NCBI GenBank assembly: GCA_964528675.1
Contig: CAZGTU010000004.1
Coordinates: 50,072 to 114,071 of the forward strand
Direction: 5' to 3'
Length of the DNA: 64,000 nucleotides
Origin: CAYRTD01 sp964528675
GTDB lineage: Bacteria; Bacteroidota; Bacteroidia; Bacteroidales; GCA-2748055
Shown here: piece after piece, positions 1 through 8,652 of the stretch
How positions within the stretch are numbered: the first letter of the stretch is position 1
Layout of the letters: the number at the start of each line of letters is the position of its first letter
The notes under the pieces: model-generated
The model's database searches: none
Told to the model about the DNA's origin: nothing
The model's input: only the letters and a program-made list of their open reading frames with translations
Program-made: the position numbers and the translations under genes

Positions 1-1571
1 TTCTCTTTCACGGGAATCAGATGCTCATCTATCTCTTTAATATATTGATTCAACTCAAAAGATTTAACTCCATTATGCAGTGGTAATGACCAGGTGGTGA
101 TATCATAAGGTTTAATAATCTCTCCACCGGGAGTGTAATGCCTGACAGGATAATCCTGTTTTTCCATTACCTCCTTTACAAAGGCCCGGTAAGGTTGGGA
201 AAGTGGAATAACAATATCCCCTTTTGAAAAATGCATATTATCTTCTCTTACATCCGAATTGAGAGTATAAACATTTATTCCGTGTTCCATAAGAAGGTTA
301 ACTAGGTCTGCCAGCTCGCTTTGATCGTGCTGTTTGCGTGGCATAACATAGTGATATGGAGCGGAAGTTTTCCCAAGCTCTACCTGTTTTTTACAGAGAT
401 CATTTCTAAATTTCAGAATATCTTCCCTGTGGGTACCGGCAGTTTTAAGAATAGATTCTACTGAAACCAATTCATATTCCACAATATCTTTCAGTCTCCA
501 CCATCCTCCCGGCCAGGGATCGGGCATATTGATGCTTTTTTTATACTCAGACAGGCCTTTTCCCCTTACCGATAATTCTGTAGGCTCAATAAAAACGGGA
601 GTGGCATATTTTACACTGGCACATTCGGTGAGGAAGCCTATGACATTCTTCCAGATACAGGTTTCGGTAGAGCCCGGCCAGTAATCGTCGAAGAGGTAGT
701 GTTGAGATACTCCGGTGAGGTCTTCGCCGGTCAAATCCTTCATTAAACCGGCACCAAAAATACCTGTCCAGTTCCATATTCCTTCATCAACATTGATGGC
801 TATGGGATCATGATTGGGAGGAACAAAATACCGGGTACCTGTTGAACCCATCTGATGTTTTTCCACAAACACCTGGGGATACCATGTATTGTTGTATATG
901 TCGGCAATTACTTTTGTATCTTTTTGTGAAAGGATTACAAAATCACGATTATTATCATGTCCCACATATTTATGATAAACACCCGGCAGGGAGGCTCCTT
1001 CATATTTGGTTCCTTTTGTTTTCTGATAATAATCAACCACCATATTCATACCATCCGGGTTATGATTGGGTATCATCATATAAACCACCTGATCGAGCCA
1101 GGCTTTTTTAACAGGATCTTCTGTGGTACATAGTTCGTATGCTGTAAGAGGAGCAGATTGTGCAGGACCCACTTCACCGGAATGCATGGATAGTGTGGCC
1201 ATTACAAATACCCTTCCTTCGTCAATCATCTTACTCTGTTCTTCTCGCTGAAGATCAGCATTTATGGCCAATTGCTCATTGATTTCTCTTAATCTATCCA
1301 GGTTTTGAATATTTTGAGGAGAGGATATAAAAGCTATGTACATGGGTTTTCCCATAGGAGACTCTCCGACTTTACGTATTTCCATGCGTTCGGAGCCCTG
1401 ATCAACGATCTCGAGATAGTCTATCAATTTTTCATAATTAAAAAGATTTCTGTCACTTCCGGGTACAAACCCGAAAAATTTTTCAGGTGGCGGAATTATA
1501 TCCTGCGCTGGGAGTGCAATATTTATTATTAAAAGGAAAAGAAAAATGAAAAAGATAGATTTTTGTTGCAT
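1..1571 (-). CDS. M14-family zinc carboxypeptidase, C-terminus cut by window edge
   Basis: This is a secreted metallocarboxypeptidase that would hydrolyse C-terminal peptide bonds or cell-wall peptides outside the cytoplasm. Reading the minus strand from the ATG at 1571 gives an open frame to the window edge (about 523 residues visible). It begins with a hydrophobic signal peptide ending near PAQ (residues 20-23). The zinc-binding pair H130 and E133 is seen in the motif MHSGEVG, followed by the family's NHNPDGM and NRDF motifs and a later VEKHQMG that should supply the third zinc ligand. A TEC segment further on may carry the catalytic Glu. The 3' end lies outside the window, so total length is unknown. 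Family assignment is firm; the substrate is not known. Confidence 0.85.
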   Translation of the reverse strand, partial: MQQKSIFFIFLFLLIINIALPAQDIIPPPEKFFGFVPGSDRNLFNYEKLIDYLEIVDQGSERMEIRKVGESPMGKPMYIAFISSPQNIQNLDRLREINEQLAINADLQREEQSKMIDEGRVFVMATLSMHSGEVGPAQSAPLTAYELCTTEDPVKKAWLDQVVYMMIPNHNPDGMNMVVDYYQKTKGTKYEGASLPGVYHKYVGHDNNRDFVILSQKDTKVIADIYNNTWYPQVFVEKHQMGSTGTRYFVPPNHDPIAINVDEGIWNWTGIFGAGLMKDLTGEDLTGVSQHYLFDDYWPGSTETCIWKNVIGFLTECASVKYATPVFIEPTELSVRGKGLSEYKKSINMPDPWPGGWWRLKDIVEYELVSVESILKTAGTHREDILKFRNDLCKKQVELGKTSAPYHYVMPRKQHDQSELADLVNLLMEHGINVYTLNSDVREDNMHFSKGDIVIPLSQPYRAFVKEVMEKQDYPVRHYTPGGEIIKPYDITTWSLPLHNGVKSFELNQYIKEIDEHLIPVKE

Positions 1572-1934
1572 AGTTTAGTTTTTTCGGAAAAATAATAAAA
1601 TTATTTCACCCACTCGTAAGAAGGTTCAAATTTAATGGATTTCTCATTTAAAATAGAGTCTATACCGAGAAGTGATTAGTATGACATTTCGGCTTTAACA
1701 CTCCCCGGTGAGCCTTTATTTATACCATTTGGTTTTTTCTTACACATTTTCGAAGTGGTTTCAAATAGAGAATATAAATTTTCTCATTAATCTGATAATA
1801 ATCAAGTTCATTAACTCTTATGAAAGCAGATCATTATTATATGTATTTTTTGCGGTATTTATTTTTCAAATATTTTCCTGAATTTTAATATATGCTTTGT
1901 ATATTAGCCGCTCAAATTCTAATTCATACCTAAA
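1572..1934. other. Divergent intergenic region, no gene seen
   Basis: This AT-rich spacer separates the carboxypeptidase (leftward) from the sugar transporter (rightward), so it should hold both promoters. Just before the transporter the sequence TATGCTTTG (1893-1901) resembles the Bacteroidota -7 box TAnnTTTG but with one extra spacer base. No open frame, repeat or RNA structure was recognised. Confidence 0.5.
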
Positions 1935-3380
1935 ATGGCTCAACAAATAGAAAAGAAACACAATTTTTCACTGGTTATTGTAATTGCCGCCGTGGCTTCC
2001 ACCGGCGGTTTATTATTTGGTTTTGACACCGGGGTTATTTCCGGAGCCCTGCCCTTTCTTAAGCAAAGCTGGGGACTCTCAACAAGTCAGGAAGAATGGA
2101 TAACAACATCCGTTCTTATTGGCGCTTTGCTGGGAGCAATTTCTTCCGGACGTATCACTGATATTTTTGGGAGAAAGAAAGTTATTCTGGTCACAGCAGT
2201 TATCTTTGCTGCTGGTTCTATTCTCACAGGTGCAGCTCCCACTCCGGTATTCCTCGCTTTTGCCCGGATAGTTATCGGGATTGCAATTGGTATTTCTTCC
2301 TTTACCGTACCTCTCTACATTTCAGAGATATCACCCACCAAAATCAGGGGAGCGATGGTATCATCCTTTCAGCTCATGATAACGATCGGGATCCTGGCAT
2401 CCTATTTTTCGGACCTTGCCCTGGCTGACGAGTCCAATCCCTTTTCATGGAGATGGATGTTTTATGTAGGGGTTTTCCCTGCAATCGTTTTATTCATAGG
2501 AATGTTATTCCTTCCGGAAACCCCTCGATTCTTATTTGGAAAAGGCAAAGACGAAAAAGGACGTAAGATTCTTACGAAGGTAGAAGATCCGGCACTTGTT
2601 GATACAGCAATAAAAAGAATCAAAGACGATATAGAAAGAGATAAAAAAGCTGCCACCAACTGGACTGAGATATTTAAACCATGGTTAAGAACGGCTCTGT
2701 TCATTGCCGTAGGTATTATGTTTATTCAGCAATTCGTTGGTATTAACACAATCATATATTATGCGCCGAGAGTATTTATCATTGCAGGTTTTGAAGGACC
2801 AAGGGCAGCCATTGCAGCAACCATCAGTGTTGGTGTTGTGAATGTTCTTTCCACTGTTCTTTCTATGTTCCTCATTGATAAGATAGGACGAAGAAAATTG
2901 TATTTTATCGGACTCACCGGGATGGCAATATCGCTTGCCGCACTGGGTACTTTTTTCCTGTTAAAAGACACCCTCGGTCCATCAATGAAATATATCTCAG
3001 TAGGTACTGTTCTTATTTACATCATTTTCTTTGCGATCAGTCTTGGCCCGTTAGGTTGGCTCATGATCTCAGAGATTTTCCCGCTAAAAGTAAGAGGTCT
3101 TGGAATGAGTATTGGTGCTTTTTCCAACTGGTTATTCAACGCTATTGTTGCCTTTACATTCCTTAAAATTGCATGGATATTTACACCCGAAGGAATGGAA
3201 ATCGCCAATAAGGCATCAGGTGAAGCCGATCCAAATCCTGCCGGCTCTTTCTATCTTTATTCGGTAATAGCCGTCATCGGTATACTTTGGGGAATGAAAT
3301 ATATTCCGGAGACCAAAGGAAAAACTTTGGAGGAAATTGAAGACCATTGGAGAGAAGGCAAAGCTCCGAATGAGCTATAG
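1935..3380 (+). CDS. MFS sugar porter (xylose/glucose-H+ symporter type)
   Basis: This is a 481-residue inner-membrane transporter of the sugar porter family of the major facilitator superfamily, most like bacterial XylE/GalP proton symporters. Family signatures are in order: GFDTGVISGALPF in TM1 (around residue 29), GRKK in the first cytoplasmic loop, PETPRF before the central loop, QQFVGINTIIYYAP in TM7, IGRRK in the second-half loop, and PETKGKTLEEIE at the C-terminus. The length fits the family. It stands alone, without an adjacent kinase or isomerase to reveal the sugar, and it is followed by a strong intrinsic terminator, so it is probably monocistronic. Transport of a hexose or pentose is known for the family; the exact substrate is inferred only. 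Confidence 0.9.
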   Translation: MAQQIEKKHNFSLVIVIAAVASTGGLLFGFDTGVISGALPFLKQSWGLSTSQEEWITTSVLIGALLGAISSGRITDIFGRKKVILVTAVIFAAGSILTGAAPTPVFLAFARIVIGIAIGISSFTVPLYISEISPTKIRGAMVSSFQLMITIGILASYFSDLALADESNPFSWRWMFYVGVFPAIVLFIGMLFLPETPRFLFGKGKDEKGRKILTKVEDPALVDTAIKRIKDDIERDKKAATNWTEIFKPWLRTALFIAVGIMFIQQFVGINTIIYYAPRVFIIAGFEGPRAAIAATISVGVVNVLSTVLSMFLIDKIGRRKLYFIGLTGMAISLAALGTFFLLKDTLGPSMKYISVGTVLIYIIFFAISLGPLGWLMISEIFPLKVRGLGMSIGAFSNWLFNAIVAFTFLKIAWIFTPEGMEIANKASGEADPNPAGSFYLYSVIAVIGILWGMKYIPETKGKTLEEIEDHWREGKAPNEL

Positions 3381-3402
3381 AAATAAGCCACTCAAGTAAA
3401 AT

Positions 3403-3434
3403 AAAACCGTCTCATATTAATAAGAGACGGTTTT
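3403..3434 (+). terminator. Intrinsic terminator after the sugar porter
   Basis: The arms AAAACCGTCTC (3403-3413) and GAGACGGTTTT (3424-3434) form an 11-bp perfect stem with a 10-base loop. A run of T residues follows on the plus strand. It sits 22 bases after the transporter stop codon. Confidence 0.9.
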
Positions 3435-3534
3435 TTTTATTCTGCGATGTTAAAAAAGAGATAAAAGGCAAGAAAATCGTAAGGATTTTTAAAATCATCC
3501 GACATATTTATAGTAGAAATTTAAAGAATATATC

Positions 3535-3975
3535 ATGATTAAAATATGTCCGGTTTCTTTCAAACTGATAAATGAAAATCTCAGTCGCCTGAATGCGGTC
3601 TTCACGGCAATCATGTCTGTTTTCTATATTCTTACCGCATCTCCTGTCTTTTTGTTAGTTATAGCAGTTGATTTCGTGCTTCGGAATATATTTGAAGGAA
3701 GGTTTAATCCGATAATCCGTTTCAATAGATATGTCATCCAGGCTATTCATATTCGCCAGCATATGATAAATGCGGGACCAAAAATTTTCGCAGCAAGGGT
3801 CGGATTGGTATTGAGCTTACTTGGGACAATACTACTCTATACAGGCAATACCACATTTTCAATTACAGTGGCAGGAATCCTTGCTTTTTTCTCCTTTATG
3901 GAAGCTGCTTTTAATTTTTGCGTGGCCTGTAAGCTGTATCCTTATGTTTTACCTTTGAACAAATTTTTTGAATGA
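3535..3975 (+). CDS. DUF4395 family membrane protein
   Basis: This is a 146-residue polytopic membrane protein. The N-terminus (ICPVSFKLINENLSRLNA) and the C-terminal FCVACKLYPY motif are the conserved Cys-containing ends of DUF4395 proteins. Between them there are hydrophobic segments at about residues 22-48 and 84-130. The paired Cys (C5, and the CVAC motif near residue 128) suggest a redox or metal role, but no function is established for the family. It begins with ATG about 100 bases after the terminator of the previous gene and does not overlap its neighbours. I recognise the family only; any biochemical role would be a guess. Confidence 0.75.
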   Translation: MIKICPVSFKLINENLSRLNAVFTAIMSVFYILTASPVFLLVIAVDFVLRNIFEGRFNPIIRFNRYVIQAIHIRQHMINAGPKIFAARVGLVLSLLGTILLYTGNTTFSITVAGILAFFSFMEAAFNFCVACKLYPYVLPLNKFFE

Positions 3976-4101
3976 GAGCTTTTCCTATGAATTATCAGAT
4001 GCCCGGATGTGCAAGTTGCATACCGTTTACCGTTTAGGTTGAACACTGCCGATTAAAGATAGATACCCGGATATGGGAATCCGATGCTAAGAGACTGTCA
4101 A

Positions 4102-6435
4102 CTATTTCCTAAACTCCATCACCAGCCTAATCATAGCCATAATATTTTCTCTCGATTCTTCATCAAAGTCATCAGGTTTTATTGCCTTATTCTGACAATG
4201 GAGTGCGAAGGATGTAGCCAGTTCATTTCTGTTCAGATCATGAATTCTCAGGTATTCCAGGTTTTCTTCAGTGATTCCGGTACGTTTTTTAAGAATATGT
4301 TTTTTAAAGTCGATGGTTGAGAAAAGATTCTCAAAACCCTCAAAATGTTCCATGATCCGGATCTGTTTTTTCAGTTTTTCTTCACTTGTTTGAAACAGAC
4401 CCTTTCTGATAACATTAACCACCTTATGAGTTTCCGGATTGTCACTGAGCAGAACTCCAAATTTCAGTTTCCATCCGGTCATGAGATTGACCAGCATAGG
4501 AACTGAGGAAATATCGGTTGAAGGAAGAAAATACACTTTTTCAGCGGGAGCAAAGATGTCGAAAAGGGTTTTCAAATAATAAAAAGCTGTTGTGTCTTCA
4601 ACTATAACATTATTTCTCTCCTGTATAAAATTACTTTCACTGATCTGAGAACCAAGTAAAGTATAAATTGGCGACAGTGTATCGCCGGATACATTATCCA
4701 AAGATTGTGCATCATATACTCTTGTTTCAGATCGGTCGTCATATTCATCAGCACGTTGGACTGCAAGGACCCTGTATATTTTGTCTGTGTTAACAAGGTG
4801 CGGTGAGTGAGTGGAATAAAGAATTTGTATATTTTCTTTCAAATCTTCAAAAACTTTCAGGACATCTTCCTGTGCTCTTGCATGTAAGCTAAGTCCCGGC
4901 TCATCAATTAGCAGCACTTTGCCTTTGGCATTGCTTTCGAGAGCTGTAGCTTTAAGCTCAAGGAAAAATGAGAGGAACCAGCGCACTCCTCTGCTTCGCT
5001 GCTTGGGGTAGAGTCTTTCATGTTCATCCTTGATCCAAAACTCAAGGTAAGGTTTACCCTTTTTATCAGGATGATTGAAATCGTAATGCTCTAATTCGAA
5101 ATTGAGGCGGATTTTATTGTTCCTTCCCAGCCTTTGTCGCCAGTATCCCTGAAAATGGAGTGTAATTTCTCCATTAAGGTTTTCTATTTTTTGTTTGAGT
5201 ATTCTGTTATTGGATTCTTTAAAAAAGCTGGCATCAAGTCCTGAAACGATGAGAAAATTGCGTGCAGCATTAAACCCTTCTACATTTGTATTGAGATTTA
5301 AGATATCTTCCAGGTCGATTCTGTTGGGAAGTAAACTGCTAAAATCTTCAAATAGTTTTACATCCGGAAGATCTTTAGCAATATAATCGGCAATTTGATG
5401 CAGAGAAAGTTCATTTTCAGTACTTTCCACTTTTTCCCAGGCTTTAGCTTCCATGTTGGAAACTTTGGTCATGCTGTTCAGGGAAATTTGAAATAATTCC
5501 CTCGAAAACAGATAACTAGAATGCAACTGATCTTTTTCTTCCTCAAGGAGTTTTAGGGCACTTTGTTCTTTTCTTATTTCCTGTTTCAGTGATTGCGCTG
5601 TTTTTTCATTATCGGTAAAAAGCAGTTTTTCTTCAAGATCTGTAATGATCCGATTTTTGTCCTTGATCTTCAAAACATGATCTTCAACGATTGTTTTTGC
5701 ATTCAGGAATTTTTCTGCATATTCAGATCTTTGAATAAGGTTATTGAGTCCTTCTGATTTTTTCTGAAACTCTGCATCAGATTTTTCATAAAGCATCCGG
5801 ATTTTAGCTTCTTCTTTTTTAAGATCTGTTAATTCTTCATTTGCAGTTTGTTTTTTCTTTTCATTCCGGGTTTTCTGGATTATTCTTTCCAGCTTATCAA
5901 TTTTTGATTCGATAAACGATAGCTCTGTTGTCTGGTCTGTGCGGTTTCTCTCTTCTTTACTGATCTCTTCTACCAGATTAGATGTATTTTCGAGTATCTC
6001 AGAAGCCTTGCTTACAAGCTCTACTGTGAGCATTTTCTCTTTTTCATCTCGTTGATTATACTCATTCAGTATTTCATCATCTCCAATAAAAAGTTCTGAA
6101 TTGCTCTTGTTATCCCACTTTCGGTTAAGGGTGACTTTTTGATTTTTCCTTATATTTGCAGAGATCTGGGCAGGCATGTTTTCCATGGATGAAAATCGCT
6201 GTACCTCTTCTTTGCCGAGTTTGAATTCACAGGATACCATCGGCAAACTTAAATCGGATCTGAGAATATCTTCTGAGATGGATCTGTTCGAGAAACTGAA
6301 TAATGCTTCAAGTATCGAGGTTTTCCCTGATTCATTCTGTCCGATCAGTGAAGTAATATTATCACTTGCAAGTGTGATCCATTTTGTATCTACAATGGAT
6401 CTGTAATTTTTGATTCGAAATGCTGATAGTTTCAT
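4102..6435 (-). CDS. OLD-like AAA/ABC ATPase with coiled coil and degenerate TOPRIM-like tail
   Basis: This 777-residue cytoplasmic ATPase resembles RecF/OLD-type ABC ATPases. Walker A is GQNESGKT (residues 32-39). A long charged coiled coil spans about 130-330. An ABC signature-like SRGVRW (481-486) precedes Walker B (LLIDEP, 508-513, catalytic E512) and an H-switch STH (541-543). The last 180 residues look like an OLD TOPRIM domain: an E in VIVED (E613) sits where VEG is expected. The metal-binding DxD is replaced by S664-D665-N666 in VLLSDN, so nuclease activity is doubtful. The start codon overlaps the stop of the upstream PP2C phosphatase gene (ATGA), implying translational coupling and a joint function. 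OLD-family proteins are often phage-defence nucleases; whether this one is defensive is inference. Confidence 0.8.
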   Translation of the reverse strand: MKLSAFRIKNYRSIVDTKWITLASDNITSLIGQNESGKTSILEALFSFSNRSISEDILRSDLSLPMVSCEFKLGKEEVQRFSSMENMPAQISANIRKNQKVTLNRKWDNKSNSELFIGDDEILNEYNQRDEKEKMLTVELVSKASEILENTSNLVEEISKEERNRTDQTTELSFIESKIDKLERIIQKTRNEKKKQTANEELTDLKKEEAKIRMLYEKSDAEFQKKSEGLNNLIQRSEYAEKFLNAKTIVEDHVLKIKDKNRIITDLEEKLLFTDNEKTAQSLKQEIRKEQSALKLLEEEKDQLHSSYLFSRELFQISLNSMTKVSNMEAKAWEKVESTENELSLHQIADYIAKDLPDVKLFEDFSSLLPNRIDLEDILNLNTNVEGFNAARNFLIVSGLDASFFKESNNRILKQKIENLNGEITLHFQGYWRQRLGRNNKIRLNFELEHYDFNHPDKKGKPYLEFWIKDEHERLYPKQRSRGVRWFLSFFLELKATALESNAKGKVLLIDEPGLSLHARAQEDVLKVFEDLKENIQILYSTHSPHLVNTDKIYRVLAVQRADEYDDRSETRVYDAQSLDNVSGDTLSPIYTLLGSQISESNFIQERNNVIVEDTTAFYYLKTLFDIFAPAEKVYFLPSTDISSVPMLVNLMTGWKLKFGVLLSDNPETHKVVNVIRKGLFQTSEEKLKKQIRIMEHFEGFENLFSTIDFKKHILKKRTGITEENLEYLRIHDLNRNELATSFALHCQNKAIKPDDFDEESRENIMAMIRLVMEFRK

Positions 6436-7220
6436 ATTTTAAAAGAATCAAGTCCAATACCCAAAACAAGAATATCATCGATCTGACGGTTATTCCCTTT
6501 CCAATCATCCAGTTTATCTACCAGTATTTCTACCTGTTTGCCTATTTTTTTGTCATGTACTGATCTGATGATTTCGCGAAAACCTTTCATTTTTAGCTTT
6601 TTATAATCTTCTCCCCCGAACTGGTCAGAATATCCGTCAGAAAAAATATAGAAAGAATCTATTTCATCGAGATTCAGCTCATGCTTCGTAAAAGACTCTT
6701 CCTCCAGAGGACTTACCCCTATGGGCATTCTATCTCCCTTAATTTCTATCATTTCTCCATTTTTAAAAAAGAAAATAGGATTATTGGCCCCGGAAAACTC
6801 TATAACCCGGGCCTCTGTATCTATTACGCACAATGCCATATCGATTCCATCCTTCTGCTCCCCTGCCATTCCGGTTTGATGCAAAGCTTTCATTACATAT
6901 TCCCTCAACTGGTTGAGTATTTTATTGGCAGCAGGAATGCAATAAGAGGTTATCTGATTTAAAAAGTTAATCCCCATAATGCTCATAAAAGCTCCTGGAA
7001 CTCCATGTCCTGTGCAATCGGCAGCCGTTACCGCAATCCTGTTCTGTACTTTGGTGATCCAATAAAAATCACCACTTACCACATCTCGTGGTAAATTGAG
7101 AATAAAGCTGTCAGGCAACAAACGTTTAAAATAATCTGCATCCGGTAGTAGGGCTGCCTGGATGTTACTGGCATACCTGATACTATCTGCAATTTCCTTT
7201 TCACTAAGATGTGAATGCAT
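6432..7220 (-). CDS. Stand-alone SpoIIE-type PP2C serine/threonine phosphatase
   Basis: This 262-residue protein is a catalytic SpoIIE/PPM phosphatase domain without the sensor, TPR or membrane domains that usually precede it in Bacteroidota. All metal-binding positions appear intact: GDFYW (D51), ADCTGHG (D68), GIDMAL (D127), FSDGYSD (D195, D199) and the terminal IDD (D248, D249). It should therefore remove phosphate from Ser/Thr of a protein partner. Its stop codon overlaps the ATG of the downstream OLD-like ATPase by the ATGA arrangement, so the two are almost certainly co-translated. No kinase or anti-sigma factor lies beside it. The ATPase, or a factor that binds it, is the most economical candidate substrate or partner, but that is inference. 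Confidence 0.88.
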   Translation of the reverse strand: MHSHLSEKEIADSIRYASNIQAALLPDADYFKRLLPDSFILNLPRDVVSGDFYWITKVQNRIAVTAADCTGHGVPGAFMSIMGINFLNQITSYCIPAANKILNQLREYVMKALHQTGMAGEQKDGIDMALCVIDTEARVIEFSGANNPIFFFKNGEMIEIKGDRMPIGVSPLEEESFTKHELNLDEIDSFYIFSDGYSDQFGGEDYKKLKMKGFREIIRSVHDKKIGKQVEILVDKLDDWKGNNRQIDDILVLGIGLDSFKI

Positions 7221-7425
7221 ATTACTTATTACGTATGCTTTTATTTAATATTATAATCAGGATATACGAAATTTCCGCATTAGTGATTCAAAAAGCACGG
7301 TATTTTTTGATTTCCGGTTTGATTGAATATAAATTTATCTTTTATTATACATGAAAATTTCTCCATATGTAAAAAAATGCTAATCATTCATTTAGCTTAA
7401 TTACAGCATTTTAACCCCCAAAAGT

Positions 7426-7440
7426 ATGAGTAATACTCAT
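7426..7440. promoter_or_regulatory. Perfect inverted repeat upstream of the Arg-rich secreted protein
   Basis: ATGAGTA-A-TACTCAT is a perfect 7-bp inverted repeat with a single central base. It is 66 bases before the ATG at 7506, in the spacer between two divergent genes, where an operator would be expected. No regulator is assigned. Confidence 0.35.
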
Positions 7441-7505
7441 TCATTCTTTTTTTTTGGCAGAGATTTTGATTTGTATTAGGTAAGAACCTCATAAATCTCA
7501 AAATC

Positions 7506-8561
7506 ATGAAACGATTAAGCATAATAACAGCGATATTGTTCCTGGCATTCGCGCTGAATGCTCAGAGCAACAGGAGCAGGTCAGAAAGGGCACGGAGTTC
7601 TGAACCTGAAAGAAAAGAAAGGGTAACTCGCAGCAGCAATTCAAACCGCTCCGAACGATCAAAAGCCTCACAATCTAACAAATCAAGCAGAAAGAGAGAT
7701 GCAAATGTAAATTCTTCATCACGTTCTCGTTCTGAAAGGAACAATAGAGAAGTGACTCCGAGGAATCGTAATAACAGCAGGCAGGTAACTCCCAGAGATC
7801 GTAATTCCAACAGACAGGCAAATCCAAGGACCCCTTCTCGCCAATATGATAGTCAGGAAAGAAGAAGTCAGAATAGATCTGATGTCAGAGTGGATAAAAA
7901 TCCCCGTTATCAGAACCGCGAATCAGGAAACACCCGCCGCCGTCCGGAACATTACAATCCTTCACGGAATGAACGGGTAGAGAAAGCAAAAAGAAATGAG
8001 AATCGTGACAGAACCTACAGGCCCAAAACAGGTCATAGATATGAAGCTAAAAGGAGGTCATATACATACAGACCTGAGCGCCGTGTTGTTCGTCCTGCTC
8101 CAAAAGTACATTACTCACATAAACCAATTGAATACAGAAGGAAGCATTACATTTACAGGGTTCCGCCAAGGAGAACAATTGTCTGGAATCATAGTATGTA
8201 CAGGGAATATGTTTACCTTTATCCTGAGTTTAAGCTCTGGTATTACCCAATAGGTTATCGTATTCCAACAATTTCAGCCTATGATGCAGGAAGATATATC
8301 GGAGATGTGGCCAGAGTTTATGGTGAAATATACGATGTGTGGTATTCATCCAGAACAAGAGAGTATTATCTTTACATCGGTGGTCCATATCCTTACCAGG
8401 ACTTTACAGTGGTTTTAGATAGAAATGATGCCAGGAGATTCAGTTGGTGGCCTGAGAGATTCTTTACCAGTCGACATATTGAAGCTACAGGCTTAATAAG
8501 CATCTTTGAAGGAAAACCTGAAATGTTTCTCAAGAAAAGGAGTCAATTGAGGGTTTACTAG
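7506..8561 (+). CDS. Secreted Arg/Ser/Asn-rich protein with OB-like C-terminal domain
   Basis: This 351-residue protein has three parts. A signal peptide (residues 1-19, ending ALNAQ) implies export. Residues 20-215 are highly charged low complexity, rich in Arg, Ser, Asn, Glu and Tyr, with direct repeats such as RNNSRQVTPRDRN. The last 90 residues (IGDVARVYGEIYDV, then YLYIGGPYPYQDFTVVL, then ATGLISIFEGKPEM) read like the single OB-fold domain attached to some extracellular nucleases. In that fold, 'GPYP..FTVV' and 'GKP.I' mark conserved strands. No catalytic domain is visible. A role in binding extracellular nucleic acid or polyanions is inferred from the basic region plus the OB-like fold. 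It ends at a bidirectional terminator shared with zwf. Confidence 0.65.
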   Translation: MKRLSIITAILFLAFALNAQSNRSRSERARSSEPERKERVTRSSNSNRSERSKASQSNKSSRKRDANVNSSSRSRSERNNREVTPRNRNNSRQVTPRDRNSNRQANPRTPSRQYDSQERRSQNRSDVRVDKNPRYQNRESGNTRRRPEHYNPSRNERVEKAKRNENRDRTYRPKTGHRYEAKRRSYTYRPERRVVRPAPKVHYSHKPIEYRRKHYIYRVPPRRTIVWNHSMYREYVYLYPEFKLWYYPIGYRIPTISAYDAGRYIGDVARVYGEIYDVWYSSRTREYYLYIGGPYPYQDFTVVLDRNDARRFSWWPERFFTSRHIEATGLISIFEGKPEMFLKKRSQLRVY

Positions 8562-8608
8562 CCACCTTCTTTATAGCAGAAGGGTAGCTTTAAAATTTTA
8601 TATAAAAA

Positions 8609-8652
8609 AACAATCCCTGAGGATTTCGAAAACCTTCAGGGGTTGTTTTTTT
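8609..8652. terminator. Bidirectional terminator between convergent genes
   Basis: Arms at 8609-8622 and 8634-8647 form a 14-bp stem with two G-U pairs (core CCCTGA / TCAGGG). T runs lie on the 3' side in both directions. It serves the gene ending at 8561 and the zwf gene, whose stop codon is at 8651. Confidence 0.9.

Noticed and set aside
4102..6435. SMC or RecN identity for the ATPase
   Set aside because: The coiled coil is too short and there is no hinge or SMC-type C-terminal head; the C-terminal TOPRIM-like region fits OLD-type proteins better.
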